A stretch of 6,572 nucleotides of DNA from Actinomycetota bacterium (lineage in GTDB: Bacteria; Actinomycetota; Acidimicrobiia; IMCC26256; BP-133): the NCBI GenBank assembly GCA_030838815.1, contig JAUZEX010000388.1:1-6572 (forward strand). Reading direction: 5' to 3'. Below are positions 1-4,565 of this stretch, piece after piece. Position numbers and translations under genes: made by a program. The notes beneath the pieces are model-generated. The model was not told the DNA's origin. It saw nothing but the letters and a program-made list of their open reading frames with translations, and did no database searches. Within the stretch, counting starts at the first letter, position 1. The number at the start of each line of letters is the position of its first letter.

Positions 1-249
1 GAACCGCTGGCCTGGACCCAACCGGCGTTCGTTTACCGGCCTGGAGCGGAAAAGGAACGCCGGTTTCGTTGGGGCCGGTTCACGAAGGTCGAGTGCATCC
101 GGGCGACGGTCGAGATCCTCCGCCTCCCGCTGGCCGATGCCAAGCGGATCGTTCATGAGAGCCGAGCGTGGGCGGACCGTCGCGAGGACGGCGACCGGTT
201 CCACGAGGTCCTCGAGGCGGAGTTCCGGGCCGAAGCGTCCGGCGGCTGA
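1..249 (+). CDS. C-terminal fragment of a hypothetical protein (possible bL12-CTD-like motif)
   Basis: Frame 1 is open from the window edge to a TGA at 247-249, giving the last 82 residues of a protein whose start lies outside. The peptide begins EPLAWTQPAF, is rich in charged residues and ends RAEASGG. I do not recognise a named family. The stretch KVECIRATVEILRLPLADAK followed by RIVHESRAWADRRE resembles the helix-turn-helix of the ribosomal protein bL12 C-terminal domain (pattern K-x-x-x-I-K/R-x-x-R-x-x-x-x-L-x-L-x-x-A-K-x-x-V). Small actinobacterial proteins with such a motif exist, but this is a by-eye likeness. The frame ends with ordinary high-GC codon use, 91 bases before a strong hairpin that could end its transcript. 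The reading frame is fairly secure; the function is unknown. Confidence 0.55.
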   Translation, partial: EPLAWTQPAFVYRPGAEKERRFRWGRFTKVECIRATVEILRLPLADAKRIVHESRAWADRREDGDRFHEVLEAEFRAEASGG

Positions 250-340
250 CCCGCCTCCGGGCCCTCGACGCCGCTCGTTATGGCACGGATGTGGCACGAC
301 CCCGACGAAACCGGCTGCGGGCGTTCCGCCTCAGAATAGG

Positions 341-365
341 AAAAGCCCCGCTGAGCGGGGCTTTT
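341..365. terminator. Bidirectional rho-independent terminator
   Basis: A perfect 10-bp stem, aaaagccccg at 341-350 and cggggctttt at 356-365, encloses the five-base loop ctgag. The stem is flanked by an A run on one side and a T run on the other, so either strand reads as a GC-rich hairpin followed by at least four U. On the minus strand it lies five bases after the 3' end of tRNA-Phe and would end the tRNA-Glu-Asp-Phe transcript. On the plus strand it lies 91 bases after the stop of the gene at the left edge. Confidence 0.9.
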
Positions 366-370
366 GCCTG

Positions 371-443
371 TGGCCGGGGCCGGCGTCGATCCGGCGACCT
401 CGCGCTTTTCAGGCGCGCGCTCTGCCGACTGAGCTACCCGGCC
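371..443 (-). tRNA. tRNA-Phe(GAA)
   Basis: The minus strand folds as a full cloverleaf of 73 bases. It has acceptor GGCCGGG/CCCGGCC, D-arm GCTC/GAGC, anticodon stem CGCGC/GCGCG with loop CTGAAAA (anticodon GAA), a five-base variable loop, and T-stem GCCGG/CCGGC. The discriminator base is A and CCA is not encoded (the next bases are CAG). The T-loop reads ATCGACG where TTCGACG is expected, so the normally near-invariant T54 is A. All stems are perfectly paired, so it is probably functional. It is the last gene of a three-tRNA cluster, just before the terminator at 341-365. Confidence 0.95.
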
Positions 444-447
444 GATA

Positions 448-480
448 TCGGTGGGAGCCATGTCGGCCGACTCCCACCGA
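448..480 (-). repeat. 10-bp inverted repeat between tRNA-Asp and tRNA-Phe
   Basis: The arms tcggtgggag (448-457) and ctcccaccga (471-480) are perfect reverse complements around a 13-base loop. The structure fills nearly the whole 38-base spacer between the two tRNA genes: it begins one base after the 3' end of tRNA-Asp and stops four bases before the 5' end of tRNA-Phe. No U run follows it on the minus strand, so it does not look like a terminator. A role in spacing or processing the tRNA precursor is possible. A second, overlapping palindrome, gtcggccgac, lies at 462-471. Confidence 0.75.
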
Positions 481-481
481 G

Positions 482-556
482 CGGTCCAGACGGGACTTGA
501 ACCCGCGACCTCCGCCTTGACAGGGCGGCGTGCTAACCGAACTGCACCACTGGACC
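482..556 (-). tRNA. tRNA-Asp(GUC)
   Basis: The 75-base minus-strand cloverleaf has acceptor GGTCCAG/CTGGACC, D-arm GTGC/GCAC with a ten-base loop, anticodon stem CCGCC/GGCGG with loop CTGTCAA (anticodon GTC), variable loop AGGTC, T-stem GCGGG/CCCGT (one G-T wobble) and T-loop TTCAAGT. The discriminator is G, as expected for aspartate tRNA. CCA is not encoded. It is the middle gene of the Glu-Asp-Phe cluster. Confidence 0.96.
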
Positions 557-606
557 ATGCGATTCGCTGCCTTGTGCTGCCTGCTGCCAACCCCCGAGGG
601 GGCTCG

Positions 607-679
607 CACCCCCAACGGGATTCGAACCCGTGCTACCGCCTTGAAAGGGCGGCGTCCTGGGCCGCTAGACGATGGGGGC
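607..679 (-). tRNA. tRNA-Glu(UUC)
   Basis: The 73-base minus-strand cloverleaf has acceptor GCCCCCA/TGGGGGT, anticodon stem CCGCC/GGCGG with loop CTTTCAA (anticodon TTC), variable loop TAGC, T-stem ACGGG/CCCGT and T-loop TTCGAAT. The discriminator is G, typical of glutamate tRNA, and CCA is not encoded. The first acceptor pair is a G-T (G-U) wobble instead of a Watson-Crick pair. It is the first gene of the cluster and starts 21 bases after the MFS stop codon, so it may be reached by read-through from that gene as well as from its own promoter. The 50-base spacer to tRNA-Asp has several CTGCC copies (566-587) and a small C5/G5 hairpin at 591-602. Confidence 0.95.
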
Positions 680-700
680 CCGCTTTCGCGACCAACCGAA

Positions 701-2044
701 TCATGGTAGCAGTGCCTCCTCCTCGCCCGGGGCCGGCGGGCTCCGGTCCCGGTGGGCGTCGTAGGCCCAGAAGGCCGGCAGGGCGGCGGCGGTGCCGGCC
801 ACGGCAACGACGCACAGCGCCCCGCCGGACACGACCGACGCCCGGAGACCGACGAGCGAGGCGGCCGCCCCTGCCTCGGCGTTGCCGAGCAGCGGGCCGG
901 AGGTGTAGCTGAGCAGTTCGATGGAGGCCAGGCGGCCCCGGAGGTGGTCGGGGATGGTCTGGTTCCACATGGTCATCCGGAAGATGCCGCTGACCATGTC
1001 GGCGGCGCCGGCCGCGGCCAGTCCGAGCAGGGCCAGCCAGAGCCACGGCGCCAGGCCGAAGCCGACGATGGCGAGGCCCCACAGGGCGGCGGCGATCGAG
1101 ATCGCCCGGCCGTGGCGGTGCACCCGGCCCGTCCAGCCGCTAGTGATGGTGGCCAGGAACGCCCCCACCGACGGGGCGGCGTACAGCGCCCCCAGAGCAG
1201 CGGCCGAACCCCCGTAGCGGACGGCCAGGGCCGGGAAGAGGGCCATGGGCATCCCGAAGAACATGGCCGCCATGTCGATGAGGTAGGTGCCCATCAGCTC
1301 GGGGCGGCTGCGGGCGTAGCGGAGCCCCTCGAGCACTCGCCGCAGGCTCGGCCGCTCGGCCTCGGGGGGCGGCGGCACCGCCCGCATGAGCGTGAGGGCG
1401 ACGAGCGACGCGGCGAAGGTGACGGCGTCGACGGCGAAGGCCACCTCGAGCCCGGGCCCGGCCAGGAGGACGCCGGCGAAGGCCGGCCCGCCGATCATCC
1501 CCACCGTCCGGACGAGGGCGTCGATGGCGCCGGCCGCGGTCAGCTCGTTCCGCTCGACCAGCCGGGGGACGAGCCCCTGGAGCGCCGGCCGCTGGATCGC
1601 CCCCAGGCCGGCGATGGCCCCGGCCAGCAGGAAGACCAGCCAGGTCTTCGGCGGCGCCAGTGAGGCGTTGACGAGCAGACCGATCGTGCACACGAGTTGG
1701 CCCAGCTCGGCCAAGCGGACGAGGCGTCGGCGGTCGGCGGCGTCGGCCAGCGCCCCGCCGAGGAAGGCCAGCGAGAGGATGGCGGCCATCTGGACCACCC
1801 CGACCAGCCCCACCGCCAGCGAGGAGTGGGTGAGCTGGAAGACCTGGTAGGGGACGGCCACGTAGGTGACCATCGACCCGAGGAAGGACACGCTCTGGCC
1901 CACCGTCAGAAGGCGGTACTCGCGGTGCCGGAGAGGCCTGAGGTCGGGCAGGACCGCCCGCCAGCCCGTCGGCAGCCCCTCGGCCTCGGGCGCCGGCATG
2001 ACCTCGGGCGGGGCGGGGGCGAGTCGCTCGTCGGGCTCAGGCAT
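701..2044 (-). CDS. EntS-like MFS exporter (DHA3/MFS_3 type)
   Basis: This 447-residue protein has the length and pattern of a 12-helix major facilitator. By-eye likeness is closest to the EntS enterobactin exporter and related MFS_3 proteins, with helix 1 near 44-62 (LLTVGQSVSFLGSMVTYVAV) and QLTHSSLAVGL after it. MFS motif A between helices 2 and 3 is readable as GGALADAADRRR at 96-107. Helices 3-6 follow to about 220, then a proline-rich cytoplasmic linker (PPPPEAERPS, 224-233), then the second six-helix half to about 427 and a charged tail. Members of this group expel siderophores, macrolides or other small molecules by proton antiport in the inner membrane. The substrate here cannot be read, and no siderophore genes are visible nearby. 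The ATG at 2044 is chosen; Met16 is an alternative because residues 1-25 are acidic, proline-rich and poorly constrained. There is no good Shine-Dalgarno site. It runs in the same direction as the RecQ-like gene, 93 bases downstream of it. Confidence 0.88.
   Translation of the reverse strand: MPEPDERLAPAPPEVMPAPEAEGLPTGWRAVLPDLRPLRHREYRLLTVGQSVSFLGSMVTYVAVPYQVFQLTHSSLAVGLVGVVQMAAILSLAFLGGALADAADRRRLVRLAELGQLVCTIGLLVNASLAPPKTWLVFLLAGAIAGLGAIQRPALQGLVPRLVERNELTAAGAIDALVRTVGMIGGPAFAGVLLAGPGLEVAFAVDAVTFAASLVALTLMRAVPPPPEAERPSLRRVLEGLRYARSRPELMGTYLIDMAAMFFGMPMALFPALAVRYGGSAAALGALYAAPSVGAFLATITSGWTGRVHRHGRAISIAAALWGLAIVGFGLAPWLWLALLGLAAAGAADMVSGIFRMTMWNQTIPDHLRGRLASIELLSYTSGPLLGNAEAGAAASLVGLRASVVSGGALCVVAVAGTAAALPAFWAYDAHRDRSPPAPGEEEALLP
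703..711 (-). promoter_or_regulatory. Candidate extended -10 for the tRNA-Glu-Asp-Phe cluster
   Basis: The minus strand reads TGCTACCAT, which fits an extended -10 (TGN followed by TANNNT) and would place the transcription start near 696, about 17 bases before tRNA-Glu. It overlaps the last codons of the MFS gene. No convincing -35 is visible 17 bases further upstream, so this rests on the extended -10 alone. Confidence 0.35.
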
Positions 2045-2053
2045 GAATGCCCG

Positions 2054-2059
2054 AGGTTA
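2054..2059 (-). promoter_or_regulatory. Candidate -10 box for the MFS gene
   Basis: The minus strand reads TAACCT nine bases before the proposed ATG, so the mRNA would have a leader of only a few bases or none. A weak -35 match (TCGACG) lies about 18 bases upstream. The hexamer forms one arm of an inverted repeat at 2054-2066, which could serve as an operator. The assignment is tentative. Confidence 0.25.
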
Positions 2060-2078
2060 CGAACCTGGCACAGGTGCC
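2054..2078. repeat. Two adjacent inverted repeats upstream of the MFS gene
   Basis: Two short dyads lie back to back in the 93-base gap between the RecQ-like stop and the MFS start: aggtt-acg-aacct at 2054-2066 and ggcac-ag-gtgcc at 2067-2078. They cover the likely core promoter of the exporter. Exporter genes are often controlled by a dimeric repressor binding such dyads, but no regulator gene is visible in the window. A further perfect palindrome, gatagctatc (2133-2142), straddles the end of the RecQ-like gene. Confidence 0.5.
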
Positions 2079-2137
2079 GTCGAGCGGCTGGGGGCAGACA
2101 GGTCGCCCGCCAACAGCAGCACGTTCGCTCGGGATAG

Positions 2138-4264
2138 CTATCGGCGGGCGAGGACGAAGGGCAGCACGGCGTCGGCGCCGGCCTGGCGGAGGAGCCAGGC
2201 GGCGACCGTCATCGTCCAGCCGGTGTCGTAGGTGTCGTCGACGAGGAGGACGGGCCCGCCGGGCAGCGCGCCGCCCGGGAGTGCCGAGGGGTCGACGGCG
2301 AACGCGCCCCAGACGTTGGCGCAACGGTGGGCGGAGTTGGCCAGTTCCCCCTGCGGGCGCCCCGGCCGGACGCGGACGAGCGCATCGTGGACGGCCAGCC
2401 GGCCCACGGCCCCGATCCGCCGGGCGAGCGTCTCCGGGAAGTTGGACGTGGTGGACGGGATCCAGGTGACCCACGCCGGGCGGCCCTCCCACGGCCAGCG
2501 ACGCAGGGCGGCGGTGATCCCGGCCATGACGTCCTCGTCGAGGTCGCCGGTGGCGAGGGCCGACTCGACCGCCGACCCCCAGCCGGCGTCACCGGCCCGG
2601 CACAGCGCCCGGCCCTCGGCGGCCCGTCCGGCGGGGGCGATGTTGCCTCTCGGGGCGGTGAGCCCCCGAGGCCAGGCCCGCCGGGCGTCGACGACGACGT
2701 CCACGGTGCGGAGGTGGGCGACGGCGGCGGCGGCCAGGGCGGGGTCGACGGCATGGTCGACCGGAGTGGCGGTGCAGGTGTCGCACCGGCCGCACGGCCC
2801 GGCGTCGGGATCGTCGAGGGCGTGGCGCAGGAAGGCCATGCGGCACTCGGGCGTGACCTCGTAGGCGAGCATGGCGTCGGCCTCGGCGGCCCGGGCGGCC
2901 TCGATGCGGGCGATCCGGTCGCTGTCGTGCTCCCACGCCTCCCCGGTGGCGACGTAGCCGCCGGCGACCCGCTCGACGACGCCGTCGACGTCGAGGATCT
3001 TGAGCAGCGTCTCGAGCCGGGCCCGGCGGAGGTCGACGGCGGACTCCAGCGCCACCAGGCTTGTCGGAGACGCCGGGTCGCCGGACACGGCGGCGAGGAC
3101 CCGGCGGACGAGCGGCTCCGGCGGGAGCCCGACCGAGGCGAACCAGGCCCAGATGCGGCGGTCCTCGGGCCCTGGTAGGAGCCAGGCGTCGGCCCGGGGG
3201 ACCGACCGGCCGGCCCTCCCCACCTGCTGGTAGTAGGCGATCGGGCTCGGGGGCGCCCCGAGGTGGACGACGAAGGTCACGTCGGGCTTGTCGACCCCCA
3301 TCCCGAGGGCGCTCGTGGCCACGAGCACCTTCACCTCGTTGGCTTTGAACGCGGCCTCGAGCCGCTCCCGCTCCTCGGGTGGCGTGTCGGACGAATAGGC
3401 CCGGGCGTCGATGCCGCAGGCCCTGAGGTAGGAGGCCACGAGGTCGGTCTGGGCCACCGTGAGGCAGTACACGATCCCGGTGCCCGGGACCGACGGGATC
3501 CGACCCGCGATCCACGCCAGCCGGTCGGCGAAGGACTCGAGCCGCACGACGCCGAGGTGGAGCGATTCCCGGTCGAGGGGCCCGCGGAGGACGAGGACGT
3601 CGTCGCCGAGCTGGTCGGCGACGTCGGCGCAGACCCGGGCGTTGGCCGTGGCGGTGGTGGCCAGGACCGGGGTTCCGGGGGCGAGATTGGCGATCGCGGT
3701 GCGGATGCGGCGGTAGTCAGGCCGGAAGTCATGGCCCCAGTCGGAGATGCAGTGGGCCTCATCGACGACGAGGAGCCCGAGCCCGGCGGCGAGCCGGGGC
3801 AGGACCCGGCGGGCGAAGCCGGCGGCGTTGAGCCGTTCGGGACTGACGGCGAGCAGGTCGATCTCCCCTGCGGCCACGGCCGCCTCGATCCCGTCCCAGG
3901 CGTCGACGTTGGTCGAGTTGATGGTGGCGGAGCGGACTCCCATCCGCTCAGCGGCGGCGACCTGGTCCCGCATCAGGGCGAGGAGGGGTGAGACGACCAG
4001 AGTCGGCCCGGCCCCGGCGTCGCGCCGGAGGCGGGTGGCGATGAAGTAGATGGCTGACTTCCCGAAGCCCGTCCGTTGCACCACGAGCGCCCGGCGACAT
4101 TGGCCGGCGACCGCCTCGATGGCGGCGGCCTGGTCGCCCCGGAGGCGGGCGTCGGGCCCGGCCAGCAGGCGCAGGAGCTCGCCCGCCCGTTCGAGCAGCG
4201 GCGAGGCACCCGCGGCCGGGCCGTCCTGACCCACCCCGGCGATCGGCTGAAGTTGCGTGTCCAT
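2138..4264 (-). CDS. RecQ-family DNA helicase fused to a ComF-like phosphoribosyltransferase domain
   Basis: This 708-residue protein is an ATP-dependent 3'-5' DNA helicase of the RecQ family. Visible motifs, numbered from the chosen Met, are motif 0 with Gln45, Walker A TGFGKS (65-70), DEAH (168-171), the RecQ aromatic-rich loop with Trp176, Phe180 and Tyr184, motif III TTATAN (203-208), motif V SALGMGVDKPD (318-328) and motif VI QQVGRAGR (346-353). A winged-helix-like segment (about 383-440) precedes a four-cysteine zinc site (Cys474, 491, 494, 497). Residues 590-706 resemble ComF/PRTase: RCANVWGAF (647-655) and a PRPP-loop-like VLLVDDTYDTGWT (672-684). RecQ proteins with such a tail occur in actinobacteria; the tail's role is not clear to me. 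The ATG at 4264 is chosen because a TACGGT hexamer lies six bases before it. The frame stays open to an upstream ATG at 4339, but the 25 extra residues are arginine-rich, unlike the rest, and would run through the promoter zone of tRNA-Lys. Likely roles are unwinding forks, gapped duplexes or recombination intermediates. Confidence 0.9.
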   Translation of the reverse strand: MDTQLQPIAGVGQDGPAAGASPLLERAGELLRLLAGPDARLRGDQAAAIEAVAGQCRRALVVQRTGFGKSAIYFIATRLRRDAGAGPTLVVSPLLALMRDQVAAAERMGVRSATINSTNVDAWDGIEAAVAAGEIDLLAVSPERLNAAGFARRVLPRLAAGLGLLVVDEAHCISDWGHDFRPDYRRIRTAIANLAPGTPVLATTATANARVCADVADQLGDDVLVLRGPLDRESLHLGVVRLESFADRLAWIAGRIPSVPGTGIVYCLTVAQTDLVASYLRACGIDARAYSSDTPPEERERLEAAFKANEVKVLVATSALGMGVDKPDVTFVVHLGAPPSPIAYYQQVGRAGRSVPRADAWLLPGPEDRRIWAWFASVGLPPEPLVRRVLAAVSGDPASPTSLVALESAVDLRRARLETLLKILDVDGVVERVAGGYVATGEAWEHDSDRIARIEAARAAEADAMLAYEVTPECRMAFLRHALDDPDAGPCGRCDTCTATPVDHAVDPALAAAAVAHLRTVDVVVDARRAWPRGLTAPRGNIAPAGRAAEGRALCRAGDAGWGSAVESALATGDLDEDVMAGITAALRRWPWEGRPAWVTWIPSTTSNFPETLARRIGAVGRLAVHDALVRVRPGRPQGELANSAHRCANVWGAFAVDPSALPGGALPGGPVLLVDDTYDTGWTMTVAAWLLRQAGADAVLPFVLARR

Positions 4265-4270
4265 GCCCGC

Positions 4271-4276
4271 ACCGTA
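4271..4276 (-). promoter_or_regulatory. Candidate -10 box for the RecQ-like gene (leaderless)
   Basis: The minus strand reads TACGGT, then six bases (GCGGGC), then the ATG at 4264. This spacing puts the transcription start on or next to the start codon, the common arrangement for leaderless actinobacterial mRNA. The palindrome ccacgtgg (4294-4301) sits where a -35 would be and is a possible operator. Confidence 0.4.
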
Positions 4277-4293
4277 CGCCGCCGGTATGACAG

Positions 4294-4301
4294 CCACGTG
4301 G
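4294..4301. repeat. CCACGTGG palindrome in the divergent region
   Basis: This perfect eight-base palindrome lies 17 bases upstream of the candidate -10 of the RecQ-like gene, and about 45 bases before tRNA-Lys on the other strand. Its position suggests a repressor or activator site, but eight bases is short enough to arise by chance in this composition. Confidence 0.3.
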
Positions 4302-4309
4302 CGAGTCTG

Positions 4310-4339
4310 CCGACTGCGCCGCCGGGGACATGCGATCAT
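4310..4339 (+). promoter_or_regulatory. Weak candidate promoter for tRNA-Lys
   Basis: A -35-like ccgact (4310-4315) is followed after 18 bases by gatcat (4334-4339), preceded by TGC as in an extended -10. Transcription would begin almost exactly at the first base of the mature tRNA, leaving practically no leader. The match is poor and the call is tentative. Confidence 0.22.
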
Positions 4340-4346
4340 CTTCTGC

Positions 4347-4418
4347 GGGCCGCTAGCTCAATGGCAGAGCGACGGACTTTTAATCCGTTAGGTCAGGGTT
4401 CGACCCCCTGGCGGCCCA
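4347..4418 (+). tRNA. tRNA-Lys(UUU)
   Basis: The 72-base plus-strand cloverleaf has acceptor GGGCCGC/GCGGCCC, D-arm GCTC/GAGC with loop AATGGCA, anticodon stem ACGGA/TCCGT with loop CTTTTAA (anticodon TTT), variable loop TAGGT, T-stem CAGGG/CCCTG and T-loop TTCGACC. The discriminator is A and CCA is not encoded. All stems are fully paired. It stands alone in the gap between the divergent RecQ-like and ERCC4-Lsr2 genes, in the same direction as the latter. No convincing terminator separates it from that gene: the only U run (4445-4448) follows a stem of four pairs. Confidence 0.96.
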
Positions 4419-4553
4419 CGGCGAAGGTGCAGGTCAGACCGTCGTTTTGCCGGTGTAGCCAGAGCTCCGGGCCCCATTGTCCCGGGATCCCGTGATGAGC
4501 CTCACTGACCAGGTCGGGGCCGGAGCGTCGCTCGCCCGGCGGTGGCCGGGTTC

Positions 4554-4559
4554 TACTGT
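4554..4559 (+). promoter_or_regulatory. Candidate -10 box for the ERCC4-Lsr2 gene (leaderless)
   Basis: TACTGT is followed by six bases (TGGGCC) and a GTG at 4566, the same geometry as the TACGGT box of the divergent RecQ-like gene. It supports GTG 4566 as the start and a leaderless mRNA. No strong -35 is visible 17 bases upstream. Confidence 0.4.
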
Positions 4560-4565
4560 TGGGCC

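Noticed and set aside
566..587. Repeated CTGCC units between tRNA-Glu and tRNA-Asp
   Set aside because: Only a few imperfect copies within about 20 bases; not long or regular enough to call a tandem repeat.
371..679. tRNA cluster as an integration site of a mobile element
   Set aside because: I found no duplicated tRNA 3' end, integrase gene or direct repeat in the window.
752..1663. Long open frame on the plus strand opposite the MFS gene (303 codons)
   Set aside because: Its product is low-complexity, rich in G, R, P, H and E with no recognisable domain, as expected for the antisense of a high-GC gene. The minus-strand frame has clear membrane helices and an MFS motif.
2589..3515. Other long frames inside the RecQ-like gene, on both strands
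   Set aside because: They translate to arginine/proline/glycine-biased sequence and overlap all helicase motifs. They are by-products of high GC.
4265..4339. Start of the RecQ-like gene at the upstream ATG (4339)
   Set aside because: The extra 25 residues are basic and unlike the family N-terminus, no ribosome site supports this start, and the mRNA would have to begin inside or beside tRNA-Lys. The ATG at 4264 has a better-placed promoter hexamer.
4418..4448. Possible terminator after tRNA-Lys
   Set aside because: Only four base pairs (acgg with ccgt) precede the T run, with a long loop; too weak to call.
4466..4492. Short hairpin ccggg/cccgg and the overlapping palindrome cgggatcccg downstream of tRNA-Lys
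   Set aside because: There is no T run after it and the stem is short. Such dyads are frequent in DNA of this composition.
4542..4565. Start of the ERCC4-Lsr2 gene at GTG 4542
   Set aside because: The nearest purine-rich element (ggag, 4522-4525) is too far upstream, and the GTG at 4566 fits a leaderless promoter. It cannot be fully excluded; it would add eight residues.
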